Source: Arabidopsis thaliana
Taxonomy: Eukaryota > Streptophyta > Magnoliopsida > Brassicales > Brassicaceae
Reading direction: 5' to 3'
NCBI RefSeq assembly: GCF_000001735.4
Contig: NC_003070.9
Location: 28,319,971-28,383,970 of the forward strand
Length of the DNA stretch: 64,000 bases
A program made the position numbers and the translations under genes. This document shows positions 1 through 11,879 of this stretch, one piece after another. Within the stretch, counting starts at the first letter, position 1. Each line of letters starts with the position of its first letter. The notes below the pieces were generated by a model. The model saw only the letters and a list, made by a program, of their open reading frames with translations, searched no databases and was not told the DNA's origin.

Positions 1-556
1 CTACAAGTCTACAGCCCTAACCAGTTGGACTTGAAATTCTTATAAACAATGACTAAAAAACTGCGAAAATCCGATCAGTTTTTAATTTTAAACAAAAAAA
101 GTACTTAAATAATCAGATATTGCCACTTGAGCATGAAACCTACGTCTTGGTGTTCTTAGTGGTATAAATAAGTTTATATAGACGTAAGATTAAAATTTGG
201 CCACTGATGATGAGATTAGTATATGCTTTCTTCATAACATATAATTATCCCAAAATAGCTAGCATTACTAAGCGACATTACTGCGAGACACCTTTATCAA
301 AAATGACATTAGAGTGAATCAGCCAACAATATTACTCCTTGCCACATGTAATCTGCATATTATATACAGTGTGTTTTCGTGAAACGGATGTACTATATTT
401 TGTATTCAATTGGGTCAATTCTAGTTTTTTTCTTTCTATTTTCTTTATGAACAATATCCATATTGAAATTTGTGAAAATGTAATGATAGCGATATAACCA
501 GAAGAGGACGCGTGTGGGGGCCAGTATGTTTCAAAAAATGTGTTTGTTTGTAAATT

Positions 557-618
557 AGTGAGCCGATGAATGTTTGACAAAAAAAAAAAAAAAAAAAAAA
601 AAAAGTGAGCCGATGAAT
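557..618 (+). repeat. A26 tract between 15-bp direct repeats (retro-insertion scar)
   Basis: The 15-mer agtgagccgatgaat occurs at 557-571 and again, perfectly, at 604-618. Between the copies lie only gtttgac (572-578) and a run of about 26 A (579-604). The order is target duplication, tiny body, poly-A tail, target duplication. That is the expected layout of a target-primed LINE or SINE insertion truncated to almost nothing. The retro-insertion reading is inference; the repeat is directly visible. Confidence 0.7.
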
Positions 619-1235
619 AGAATAAAAAAGATCAGCCAATATTTGTGTTTTAAAATGAATTAAAATTAAAGTTGCAGCATAGTAAATTATGTCAATAATA
701 TCATTGTTATCTTCAATATTTATAAATATATGTTATAAACCATCTGATTTAATAATTAAAGAGTGATAAGTGATAACACACCTCATATCAGAATCAATCC
801 AACTGTTTTATACTCATATGCTTGGGAATAATTATGTCTAGTGTTGGAAAATAAATAACTGCATGACTTGGATTTATATATTAATGATAAGTAATATATA
901 AATACACATCATGATTTTAAGGGCTTTGGATCATTACTTATCCATAGCAAATCCAAAACATAACACATACTAATTCGGTGATATGACTTCGAATAAAACA
1001 GCAATACAATGTTTATATCTTTGATATATATTCCAAAATGAAATATATGAAGTGACAATGGCACAGTATATGTCTGCACGAAGGAGAACAAAATACCCTT
1101 CTACAATTTATAATGTTTTAAAATAGGGTCCATAGTTCCATATTGTATTAATTTTAAAATCATATTCATATATATGGCTGTTTATCTTTACTTTTATTCT
1201 GACCTACAGAGAAACTGAGAAAGAGGATAATTCAT

Positions 1236-1289
1236 GATTGTACATCTATGTTTTTTTTTGTTGGTGAAACGGATTGTACATCTATGTTT
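1236..1289 (-). repeat. T9 tract between 18-bp direct repeats
   Basis: An 18-bp sequence starting gattgtacatc is at 1236-1253 and again, perfectly, at 1272-1289. The insert (1254-1271) is a T-tract followed by gttggtgaaacg. Read on the minus strand this is target duplication, cgtttcaccaac, poly-A, target duplication. A diverged third copy lies near 1327-1345 (gatcgtacatcgacgttt), so local tandem duplication also contributed here. Confidence 0.5.
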
Positions 1290-1756
1290 AGAACGCACAT
1301 TTTATCAGCCTAGTAACGTTTTTCATGATCGTACATCGACGTTTAAATGTAAAATTTGTCTAAATCGTTGACAAAATCCAACCATATATATGTAGTGTAA
1401 TATAGCGATAGTGGTTTTTTGTGTAATGGAGAGATAAAGAGTTGAAAAACAATTAGTAAATCCTTACCTCAAAAGAGGAGACAGCCACATTATTACGCAT
1501 TTCCATGAAAATTCTATTGGTCTTCATCAATAATGTATAAATTACTCTACGAATCGGACCAAATCCAACGCTCTTTTGTAAACAATATTCCCTTGTCAAG
1601 CTCATTGATTTATGCATATTACAATATTACCACTTTTCTTTTTTTTTTGGCAAAAACCTATTAAAATATTACCTGTAATAGACATTTTGTTTTTGTTAAA
1701 TTACGACAGCCTTGTTCCTAAGATTGATCAGCATTCCTAAGATATACACCAAAATG

Positions 1757-1812
1757 CAGATAATTGTTGTTTTTCGTTTTTTTTTTTTTTTGTTAAACAG
1801 ATAATTGTTGTT
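1757..1812 (-). repeat. T15 tract between 15-bp direct repeats
   Basis: cagataattgttgtt is present at 1757-1771 and 1798-1812. The interval between the copies is a run of 15 T (1777-1791) with tttcg before it and gttaaa after it. The minus-strand reading is tttaac followed by poly-A, similar to the gtttgac-poly-A scar at 557-618. A few extra bases beyond the tail mean the fit to target-primed insertion is not perfect. Confidence 0.5.
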
Positions 1813-1862
1813 GGCTATTTTTTTTTATATCTAACTCACTATTTTTAACTTATGAAAAATAC

Positions 1863-1899
1863 TTAAGAAGTTTGCCCAAAAAAAAAAAAATTTAAGAAG
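1863..1899 (+). repeat. tttgccc + A13 between short direct repeats
   Basis: ttaagaag at 1863-1870 is repeated at 1892-1899. The insert is tttgccc (1871-1877) followed by 13 A. The duplication is only 8 bp, so chance is harder to exclude than for the longer scars. The body resembles the others (tttgac, gattgac). Confidence 0.35.
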
Positions 1900-2071
1900 A
1901 ATTAACCTTTCTTTTGTTTTGGTTTGTGATTGGGTTTATAGATCATACTCTTTTTTCAAAATATAAGTTTAGTATGGTTTAATCAAATATGATTTGGAAA
2001 TCACAAACTTAAACGTAAAAATGCATACAAAGCAAAATTTTGGATTTATTTTGCATTTATTAATACTTTAT

Positions 2072-2178
2072 GTTACAAAACTGGAAAGTGGAAACATAAC
2101 ATTTTAACTAGTAAAAAGATTAATTATTTATTTTACAAAATTGGAAAGTGGAAACATAACATTTAACTAGTAAAAAGA
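2072..2178. repeat. 60-bp-period tandem duplication
   Basis: The block containing ggaaagtggaaacataac and taactagtaaaaaga occurs at about 2072-2119 and again at 2132-2178. There is one substitution in the first part (actgg against attgg) and a one-T indel. No coding potential is visible. The high identity suggests a recent local duplication. Confidence 0.75.
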
Positions 2179-4967
2179 ACGTCTAAAAATTCATATATAA
2201 AAGATCCACTACTAGTAAAGGAACGTACGAGCTAAAACCAGGACTTCTCTCGTTTACGGAAATAAATAATTACAAATGCATGTATACAAACTTTTTTAAG
2301 AAATAGAGTTGTATGATGGAGATATGAGAGAGAGCTTAATAAAAGAGAAAATAAAGGAGCTAGAGGTCGTAGTCAAGCAAGAAAAATGAGGACGAAGTGG
2401 TGGAGATAACCTAACAAAGAGATCATCATACGTTAAAAACAGTGGACATCGACCTAACACTACTCTTCTCTTTTTCACATGCCCATCGTTTACTTCCTTC
2501 CTTCCTTTCCTATATACTCTTCGTTAGTTTAAATTTTTTTTTTTCTTTCTAAATATCATTCTCTGAAAAATTTATGTATATATATAATTCCTGGAAGTAC
2601 AACATGTAAAATATTCTTTCTTGTTCATAATTAAGTTTTCGATTATTGGTTACATGATCTTTACACGACTCTCTTTTTTCTTATATCTATCTATTGTCCG
2701 ATTTAATTTTTAGATTTCAAATGTCAATTATTATTTTCTTTAACACAAAAGGTCCTAATCAAGCAAGATTAATCCTCTTTTTTTTTTCTTGTTTTTTCCA
2801 CAATCTTTTTAACATCAATAGTCTCCACTTATGATATGGTAAGTCACCATCTAAGATTCAAGTTTCGTTTGACGTAAGAATCATGGAAGTATTTTTTGTT
2901 CATGTAAATTTAATTTTTATTCGTACTTTAAAACTGCATTTTTTCTAAAATTGACTCTACAATTTCTAAGCAAATCAAACGGCGACGATAAGAAAGTCGG
3001 TCTCATTCTCACCTCTTACGTGTTAGACCAAATGAACTATTATAAGAAAAATAAATCTTTTCTGAAAAACGAAGAACACCATCAATTACTTTAAACACTT
3101 TTGCTCTAAAGTCTAAAGACTCTGCCTCGTCAATCTTTTGATGCAACTTATTTAATTATTCCTTTGGTTTGAAATGAGTATGTATAACTTTATCATGGCA
3201 TATCGTGGGTTCCTTTTTGAGTTCGAAACCATCTTTTTCGAATCAGTCTCTCAGCCATATAAGTGGTTAGGAAAATTTTGTGCATATATTTATTATAATT
3301 CGTTATAATATTTGAATGGACAGTATGTTGTAATGTCGAGTTTAAGTTGATTAGTGGACCTTACACACAACTGTCACTTGCGAGTTTTTTTGGTCATGAA
3401 CCAAACATATCCACCTTTCCCATGCAAAAAGTGTCCCATACATGATTTAATTCTAATTATTTTGTATATCTGATCATTTTGGTCAAGATATTATTCGCCA
3501 TCACTGAATATTTTTTCTCTTAGATTACATGTTCAAGTTAGGTTTCCTATAAAGTTAATGACTTATTAGTGTTCCTAAGAAAAAAGGGGTTATGTGGGTC
3601 TTTCTTTTATATACATGATTGCTCTCCAAGCTATTGTATTGTCTTGGTCCATTATATAATGACATGTTTTCTTGAGTATGCTTTCTTTTAAATCTTATGT
3701 GACACGGTGAAAAAAGTCATTAAAATTGAGGAAATCGAAAGTTTTAATTTGGGAAAAAAATTCCCAATCCCTAATCCCTTCTCAATCTCACTTCTCTCCG
3801 TTCCAATCTCAACTCTAAAACGCATGCATTTTTCAATCTCCGTTAATTTGGGAAAAAATATCCAAATCCTTAATCTCGTGTGAACAAGCAAGCCAATATC
3901 GTCCGTCGATGTCTGATCAATGTTGGATATATGCAATGGTTACTATTTGACTATTTGTTAAATAAAACATATATATTACGCCGAATAATGGAATATTAAA
4001 CTGACCAATGAGTAAAACACCTGACTTTTTTTTGGGTGCAAATTACAAAACTAGAAAAAAAGAATGGTTTTGTTCCACTAAACCATATAATATCATTTGG
4101 TAAATTTTAGTGCACTAGAAATGAAAATTTTTAATTTCTTATTCGCGACCCTATGATCAGACTCTGAATTACACACGTATATATATCATAGATGAAGATA
4201 CGTATACATAACAGATACGTAGATAAAATAAATTTTTAAAAAGGTACTTAATTATGAAAGTAATATATCATATATGGGTGGATAATTAGTGTCACGTGAA
4301 AGAGAGAAGTGGAGATGTTTTAGAAGTAAAAGAGATTCGTTAAGACTTTTGAAAAAGTGAGAGCGACAGAGCAACTTAGTGATATGAGTTCCCAACACTT
4401 TTTTTTTTTCTTTTTTTCATGCTCATTTACAGCTCAACTTTTCTTTTGTTATTGTTTTACAAAAAAAAGAAAAAAAAGAGAGACATTTTAATTTATTTAA
4501 TTAGATTCTGTGTATCATATTTCTATAGCATATGCCAGATCTACAATGCTTTGGCGATTGAAAAATGCAGACGTTTTAAGGACTTAATTACTACGTACGG
4601 TTCAAATTTCGGATTCATGGCACGTTTATGTGATAAACATTATACACCTCAAGTTTGATCCAAATGAAAGATAATTTAACACGAGTAACAATTTTTGGTG
4701 ATAAACTTTTGCTAGTCACAAAAGACCATCTCATGATTTTCGAAAGACATCCATATAAACCATACGGAATGAATCATATTGTGGACATCACTTGATATAC
4801 AAAGTTTTAATATTTAAGTGATGTCCAAAGTATGAAATTTTCCTAAAAAATTAGAATAGCTTCTAAACAAATTGTGGTATTTGACCATCACTTGTAGTCT
4901 ACTTGCATCTTATGGATAATGCGAACGAATAAACAGTTTTTGGGGCTAGTTTCATCGTTGTATAATC

Positions 4968-5029
4968 CCTTAAATTAATCTATATATATATATATATATA
5001 TATAGTGTTTTCGCCAACCTTAAATTAAT
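4968..5029. repeat. (TA)12 microsatellite between 12-bp direct repeats
   Basis: ccttaaattaat is at 4968-4979 and 5018-5029. The 38-bp insert is c, about 12 TA dinucleotides, then gtgttttcgccaa. This may be another small insertion with a flanking target duplication, whose tail has become or was a TA microsatellite. Microsatellite expansion between chance repeats is an alternative. Confidence 0.45.
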
Positions 5030-6921
5030 ATTTTCATAATACATGTTTTTGAATAAAATTGTGCTATTTCTAGAAAACAGAGTATTATTCTAGGTTTTTA
5101 TGTTAATAAAATATGAACAAAGCTTTCAAAAATATTTTATTAAATAAATCATTTCAGATGTAAATTAAATTTTAAAATACTTAATATTTTATTTTGAATA
5201 TTTTGTAAAACCCATAAAATATTGAACCATTGACACATAATTACCCACACATGATACCTTTCCAATTCTTGGTCGGACAGTGTTAGTTAAGATTACTTTT
5301 TCTATATATATATATTTTTTCCAGCAGTATAAGATTAAGCATAACTGCATAAGTTAAGACTAAGTTATTAACGTTCTTTTGTACGTTAAACATTACCTGT
5401 ACGTAACTTATAACTCGTAATTATAATAATATATGGACTATATATGGTACATGTGAAATAATAAATGTAAGGTAAAGATGAAAGAAAGAAATTTGATTGG
5501 GACATTGAAGATACGGAGCCAAAGGGATTTGATTCGAGATCTTCACTATGTCTGCCTAAAAATGGTTACCGTGTGCAGCCACAACTTTCACTATACTCTC
5601 CACAAATTTGGCATTATATTTTTGACCCTTTGAAATAATAGAAGAGACGAGACTTACCATTTTACATACATGATTTACCCTATACACATTAACACCATAT
5701 AGTCTCATTGATTAAGCTTTGAATGGAAGTAACTTTTTACATTTTTCTAGATATCTTAGCGAATCAGTTGGACTAAAACGAGATGTATATATTGCTTTAC
5801 CGAGATGTACGTTTTTTTCATAGACCATTTATTCAAGTCTTTTAGCTCTTAATCGTAGAATGAATCAATATACAATATTGAAGCAGTAGATCACATGAAT
5901 TACTGAAAATAAGTTATCAATAGAATACTAACTAACGGATTAAAATACATATCGTTATGTGTTTTATATCTACAACAAAACATTTGTAATATTAAAACTA
6001 AAATAAAAGGTCTATTGGTGTTAGTGCCGGCTTTGTGTCACCATCCAAATTTAAATCCGCATATGCATGTTTTTGAAAGAAAAAAAACAAATAATAAAAT
6101 TTAAAACCTAGAGAATTTTCAATGAATTGGAAAACTTCTACTTCAACTCTTGAGCATAATATATTTAAATACTTAGTTTGAACCAAGAATTCTTAATTTG
6201 GTCAATAATATATAGAATCATCTGTAAGAATAGTATAGTTGTAAGAATAAATTTGTTTGTTACTTTTGTTTTATGAATGTGAAAACTATATAAGATTCTC
6301 TGAAGCTTTGATCGTGTTACTGTCATCAATCATCGTGAAGGGACATTGTGTTATTCTATTTTATAGCAATCTTTTCTAAGAAAACATAAATACTATTATT
6401 ATTTTGTTCTTTTTGGTTTTCCCTTTTCATTGTCGACGAGAACTGAGACTTTGGAATGTACCCAATTGATAAATTCAAAGTTTTGGACCAAAGCTAAAAC
6501 CTAAAGCCTCAATCGACATCACATTTTGGCCAATCATTCTCCGGAAATCTCGAAAGTCTTTGAAAAATAATGAGTGTAATGTGAACTTTTATTATGGTGC
6601 TTTTTTGTGGGATACCCATCACATTTTTTCTGTCATCTAAATATTTGTTTCTTATATCCAGCCAAACAAATAAATATGTAAACACCTAATATATGTACCA
6701 AGACTAATTTTATACAAAAAAGTCTGATCGTCAAACTAATATTAAAAACTAAAACATATATATGGGACGACAAAAACATGGCATATGGTTGGTTCCAAAC
6801 TCTAAACAAACATATTATTTTGAAATTTATCGGCCAATACATTGAGATGAAACTACTGTTGCGTTCTACGCAAGCGATTATTGGTTTTGTTTCTGTAAAT
6901 TAATGTCAATTGGATTTGCAT

Positions 6922-6967
6922 AAGAATGATTTTGTTTTGTTCTTAGCAAAAAAAAGAATGGTTTTGT
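6922..6967 (+). repeat. A-tract insertion between 14-bp near-identical repeats
   Basis: aagaatgattttgt (6922-6935) recurs as aagaatggttttgt (6954-6967), with one mismatch. The insert is tttgttcttagc followed by A8, on the plus strand. This is the same architecture as the scars at 557 and 60267. Confidence 0.5.
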
Positions 6968-7283
6968 CGCAACATAGACAAACGATTCCAAAGCCCACGT
7001 GCCTTGGACTCGTCTTTATCCTACTACACTTCTATCATTGGCCTCCTAATCTCCCGTTGATATTTGATTAGTGGTTCTCATTTTTATTTCCCTTTCAATT
7101 TAATTTGTGAAAATATATTGTTTTTCTTTTTGTCTTTGTAATGTCTTTTTCAGATCTACTCTTAGCTTATGAAACGAACTCGCGCTCATTTGGCTCCAAG
7201 TGTGGAGATCTTGTAAGTTTGTTTCAGCAAATTAAGGTTCAAATTTTTTATGATACAAAGTACAAACCCTTATTCATATAAAA

Positions 7284-7424
7284 TGGGCCATTTTTCACAA
7301 TGGGCTTATTTGTGGGCCTTATTCGTTTAAATCTTTATGTGTAAACAAAAAATTAGTTTCCCTTTTCCCTTATCACAAGAATAAAATTAGTTGGGTAGAT
7401 GAGTTGGACTCTTCTTTATGGGCC
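7284..7424. promoter_or_regulatory. Cluster of TGGGCC/TGGGCT (site II-like) elements
   Basis: TGGGCC or TGGGCT occurs at 7284-7289, 7301-7306, 7313-7318 and 7419-7424. Such site II elements are known binding sites for TCP factors in promoters of housekeeping and organelle-related plant genes. They lie about 600-730 bp upstream of the LON-domain start codon, rather far, so assignment to that gene is tentative. Confidence 0.35.
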
Positions 7425-8015
7425 CTTATTCTACTGCATCTCTTAAACCAAGAAAATATTTGAGTTGACCAAAAAAATTGACAAATCAACAATTACACAA
7501 CCCTGAAATGAAGTTACCACAAGCACAAAGCTTATACTAACCGGTTTAATGATGATTTTTTGGTACATAATTGGTTGGAGATTGGAGAAATAAGTTAGGG
7601 GAAAATGTCATAAATCAACCCACACCTATCACCATTCAAATGCTCTTCCAACTAACTTCTACACATTTTTATTCTCTCTAGAATTCTCATCTAGAAAATG
7701 CGTCACTAATTCCTTCTTAGTCAGTAATCCCTAATCTAAAGAGCACGTGGCATTACAAGAATTTTGTAGATGGATAATATAAAGTCTCTCACTCGTGGGA
7801 TATTCAGAATCACATCCACTTCTTCTTCCTCTCCTCTCGTTTATTATCCACACAACAAAAATACAAATCACTCAAATATCTGTTATAATGACATGTCAAT
7901 TATCATATCCTTAATTTTTTTTTCTTTAAACCCACCAAAAGGCAAAAGAAATATTCAAATAATGTAATAAACCCTCTTTTTTGTATTCTCTGATTACTTC
8001 GTCTCTTCCCCTGTA

Positions 8016-8852
8016 ATGGCGCTTCCACACGTAGTCTCTTCACCTTCTTCAACTTCATTATCTCCTTCCTTCAAATCCAAACCACCGTTTCACTCCCTTA
8101 GATCTTTATCACCGACGGTTGATAATCGCCGGCGTTGTAAACTCAACAGTTCCTTCCGATGTTCATCTTCTTCATTCTCCGAGAAGCATCACAACGCGAA
8201 ATCTCCAAAATCCGATGATATCGTCGAGCTTCCTCTGTTTCCACTCCCACTCGTTCTCTTCCCCGGAGCAATCCTTCCTCTTCAGATCTTCGAATTCCGT
8301 TACCGTATCATGATGCACACGCTCCTCCAATCTGATCTACGATTCGGCGTAGTTTACTCCGATTCCGTCTCTGGCTCCGCCGCAGAAGTAGGATGTGTAG
8401 GAGAAGTCGTGAAACACGAGCGTCTCGTCGATGATCGATTCTTTCTAGTCTGCAAAGGTCAAGAACGATTCCGAGTCACGAATGTCGTTCGTACGAAACC
8501 CTACCTTGTCGGAGAAGTCACGTGGCTTGAAGATCGTCCTTCCGGTGAAGAAAATCTTGATTCGTTAGCTAATGAAGTCGAAGTTCTAATGAAAGAAGTG
8601 ATTAGGTTATCGAATAGATTGAATGGTAAGGCTGAGAAAGAAGTTCAAGATCTGAGGAGGAATCAGTTTCCGACGCCGTTTTCGTTCTTCGTCGGAAGTA
8701 CGTTTGAAGGAGCTCCTAGAGAGCAGCAAGCGTTGCTTGAGCTTGAAGATACGGCAGCTAGGTTAAAAAGAGAAAGAGAGACTTTGAGGAATACACTTAA
8801 TTATTTGACTGCAGCTTCTGCTGTTAAAGATGTGTTTCCTTCATCATCTTAG
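8016..8852 (+). CDS. LON N-terminal substrate-binding domain protein, probably plastid
   Basis: Single-exon gene, 278 aa. Residues 1 to about 62 are rich in Ser, basic and hydroxylated residues and nearly free of acidic ones, which fits a chloroplast transit peptide. The LON substrate-binding (PUA-like) domain starts near residue 69 (VELPLFPLPLVLFPGAILPLQIFEFRYR) and runs to about 265, ending in a predicted helix rich in charged residues. There is no AAA+ ATPase module and no Ser-Lys protease domain, so this is a stand-alone N-domain protein and not Lon protease. Its substrate role is unknown to me; by family it may recognise unfolded proteins. The start was chosen because it begins the transit peptide and no upstream in-frame extension is credible. 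It corresponds by memory to AT1G75460. Confidence 0.92.
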   Translation: MALPHVVSSPSSTSLSPSFKSKPPFHSLRSLSPTVDNRRRCKLNSSFRCSSSSFSEKHHNAKSPKSDDIVELPLFPLPLVLFPGAILPLQIFEFRYRIMMHTLLQSDLRFGVVYSDSVSGSAAEVGCVGEVVKHERLVDDRFFLVCKGQERFRVTNVVRTKPYLVGEVTWLEDRPSGEENLDSLANEVEVLMKEVIRLSNRLNGKAEKEVQDLRRNQFPTPFSFFVGSTFEGAPREQQALLELEDTAARLKRERETLRNTLNYLTAASAVKDVFPSSS

Positions 8853-10080
8853 TGTGTATTCTACTTTTACTGGTACATAGAATTTCTGAACCTCTTCTCT
8901 CTCTAAGCGTTTGGTATATTGAGCTTTGTCAGTAATTGAATATACGAAACTTATGAAAACCTGCAAAGTTGTGAAAGTGTAATTGCCTTTGTAATACGGT
9001 GATTTTGGTGGTATTAGTATATGTTTTGAAGGTTTTTATAGGATTTATAGCTGAATTGATCACAAAAATGTTGTGGTTTACTTGAGTTAGCTTCCAAAGT
9101 GGAAACCTAGAGAATCTGCTATGTCAACAATTCCTAATAGAGAGAGATGTTCACTAAACCAGGGAATGTCAAAACTGCTACGACTCATATAGAGACTAAG
9201 TAGTGTTGGTTGCTTTATCTACATACTATAGACTTATGGTACTTGTATCAGTTTCGTTGCAACTATGGTACTGGTTTAATTATCTTTGGTGTAGATTCTA
9301 GTGAGCGTTTTCGACCTCTAGAACCAAGTGGAAACTTACCAAATAAACTGCTTGGGCTGTGGATTGCCTGCCTCTGTGTGTCTGTCGAGTCATTCGGCGC
9401 TAGTTTGATCATCTGGTTCTGGTATGAATAACCGCGTTATGTCTATGCCATCGAGTGTCGTCTAATTATGAGATCATGGAGCCTCGTCCATGGTTCACTG
9501 CGAGGTTTAGGGTTTAGCAGAGTGACTCTGGTGGTGTTTCGAGTCAAGATAGTCTCTATCGATTCAAATTGCTACACCAAACATATATTTTCGAACTTTT
9601 CTGCTATAAGAATTAACAAGTGTTCGCGACAAGAAGATGATTTCTGTTACAAACTCTGTTTTTACGGCTCCATGTTCTGTTTTTCTTCAAAGCATCTTGT
9701 GTAATTAACAAAGGTTTTTTGGTGAATATAATTTGGCATTCAAAACTTATGTACACGAGTTGTTTCCTTTGCCATAAAAAAATTGCTTGCCTTCCTGGAA
9801 TTCCAAAACTTTGGAAGTTGACTACTTCTATAAAAAAAAATAGAACAAGCAAAAGCAGTATGATGCTTGTCTTTTTCTTTATTATCTAGTGTCAAATGAC
9901 AAAGTCATTTAATCTGTACTTGGTCTTTTACTTCTAGGAATATGTCTGCATATAAGTAACTAAAACCCATTTGCTCAACTAGGCAAAACCCTTACTCCGT
10001 CAAAGTCCACCCTCAGACCCATTGCGTTTGGCTATAAACACACAAACGCCAGTTTCCTAGATTCCCAGAACTCAAGAAAT
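8853..10080. other. Spacer between LON-domain gene and PUP15
   Basis: The first 150-250 bases are likely 3' UTR of the LON-domain gene. A plus-strand open frame at 9210-9431 and others on both strands have no recognisable domain, so I do not call them. The final part carries a TATA-like box for PUP15. Confidence 0.5.
10032..10039 (+). promoter_or_regulatory. TATA box of PUP15
   Basis: CTATAAAC lies 49 bp upstream of the first ATG of the purine permease gene. The spacing implies a very short 5' leader if it is used. Confidence 0.5.
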
Positions 10081-11330
10081 ATGATGGGACATAATCAACC
10101 AATGCAGTCGTCAAATCCACAAGGTAGGCCTATGTTCTGTCTCATTATATTCCCTTGTCACATATATATATTGGTATGCCAATCATAATATTGTTTTCCT
10201 TTACAGAACACTTTGTGCAAATAGCCCTGGATATCGAGCACCGCCTAACCACACCGATCAGCCTAACAAGTGACTCGAATCAGAGACGTAACCAGTGGGT
10301 TACCATCATCATATGCACCATCTTGGCCGTAACAGGTCAATGCATCGCTAGACTCCTCGAGAACTATTACTTCCTCCACAAAAACCTGAGCCGCCGCCGC
10401 GGTATCTTGACTCAAACACTTCTCCAAGTCGTCGGATTCCCCATCCTCCTTCTCCCTTTCCTTCTCCACTTCCTCATCAAGAAACAGAAACAACTTCTCA
10501 TTTTCTCCGGTGAAACCTCCCTCAAGCACTTAGCCATAACTTACTCTATTCTCTGCATCTACATGTTTTGTCAAGCATTTTTCTCCGACGTTAGAAACCA
10601 GATACCCTATAGAGTTTTCACTCTCACTTACACGACGCAGCTATTATTCACCCTGATTTTCTCCAAGTATTACAACGATATCAAATTTAATAGATGGACG
10701 TTTATCTCTCTCATCTTAGCCGTCCTCGCCGGCGCTTTCACTCTCTACACTTTCTCCGCCGGGTCACCCATCTACGGGAAGAAATCCTACGGCTATGGAA
10801 TTATTAATGTGGCTTTCGGCGCTGCCATCTTTTTCTCCTTGCTCCTCTGCATTATCAGGAAGGTGTTCGAGGAACTTATCTCTTTCTGCAACACATCCAC
10901 CAACAGAAAACAACCCAGTTTCGTTGTCGTTCTCGAGATGATCATCTTCTTGTCTCTCGTCGTAACCATCATCTTAGTCGCAGCCGTTTTAATCTCTGGT
11001 GAACATCACGATATGAAGAAAGAGATGGAAACGTTCACGAAGGGAGATATTGCCTACGTGAGGACTATGGTGGGTCAAGCCGTTGCATGGCAGATCTACT
11101 GGGTCGGGATCGTGGGGCTAGTGTTCGCTGTCTCCGCCGTGTTCTCGAACGTGATCAGTGTCTGTACGTGGCCGATCGTGTCGCTTCTAGTGGCTTTTTT
11201 ATATAACACGCACGATCATTTCGATGTCTTCAGAGGAATCGCCTTAGGCGCAGCTGCTCTTAGCGTCTCGTGTTATATCTATATTATTCACAAAGAGAAG
11301 AGCGACGATGATGACCAATCCACAAGCTAA
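10081..11330 (+). CDS. PUP15: Purine permease-like transporter (PUP15)
   Basis: Two exons: 10081-10123 (43 nt) and 10207-11330. The intron 10124-10206 starts gtagg and ends ttacag, and joining gives an in-frame 388-aa protein beginning MMGHNQPMQSSNPQEHFV. This is better than an unspliced start in the intron. The protein is a polytopic membrane protein with about 10 hydrophobic helices. PUP-family features include a first helix near WVTIIICTILAVTGQ and a conserved later region around AVAWQIYWVGIVGLVFAVS. The family belongs to the drug/metabolite transporter (EamA-like) superfamily. Characterised members move adenine, cytokinins or related alkaloids across plasma membrane or tonoplast with protons. 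The substrate of this member cannot be read from sequence. The C-terminus is short, acidic and cytosolic-looking. The name is from memory of AT1G75470. Confidence 0.9.
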
Positions 11331-11529
11331 TCAAATTTTGAAATTTGGATTTTTCTTGAAAAAAAAAATCTTAATTAAATTCTTTCTCATAACAATTTCA
11401 TGAAATGTTTGTGGCTAATAACGACTTTTTCCAAGACATTCAGAATCTTGTTGATTGTTTTTTAATCATCTGTTACAACGTTGATTATAACAGCAGCTTT
11501 GACTTTCTTTTGTTATCTACAATTACATT

Positions 11530-11680
11530 ATTCTCTTGCTAAAAAAAAAATTTAATGGATTTTAGTTGCAATTACATTGATTTGGTAAATTATGTTTTGC
11601 AATTTCCATAATAATCTATTTGACGTTGAACGACTTCAAATTTTTTAAAAGTTCTATCTGAGAGAGTATACTAGAGATAT
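11530..11680. repeat. Direct repeat, copy 1 (left flank of 3.4-kb segment)
   Basis: The sequence from ttaatggattttag at 11552 to ctagagata near 11677 is about 96% identical to 14992-15115 by eye. Homology extends left to ttctcttgcta after an indel. Both copies are in the same orientation. They do not show TG...CA ends or a primer-binding site, so a classical LTR pair is not supported. Confidence 0.8.
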
Positions 11681-11879
11681 ATGTCTTCACTATCTGAGAA
11701 CAAACCAGTTTCCCTTTCCAAGTTTGCGTTTTCAAATGGAGGAGAGAAGAAGAAGAAACAATGACGTCAACGATGGAAGGGCAAAAGCGTCTTTATGAAA
11801 TTAAAGTCGGTTCCTATTATTAATTTCCATTTTTTTCATAAGTAGCCGTTATAGTGATTTCCTTTTTTTTTCCCACGCT

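Larger units (their letters stand above)
1..8015. other. Gene-free AT-rich spacer, left end
   Basis: I see no credible coding exon, tRNA or rRNA here. All open frames are short, biased by simple sequence, and lack domains or splice-consistent partners. The stretch holds A/T tracts, a 60-bp-period duplication (2072-2178), a TA microsatellite (4980-5004), an 11-bp inverted repeat at 4783-4826 (ggacatcactt / aagtgatgtcc) and several small direct-repeat insertion scars listed separately. The last several hundred bases before 8016 are probably the promoter and 5' leader of the LON-domain gene. Confidence 0.6.

Noticed and set aside
8016..8852. Full Lon protease
   Set aside because: Only the N-terminal LON domain is encoded. 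There are no Walker motifs and no Ser-Lys catalytic dyad before the stop, and no further exon follows.
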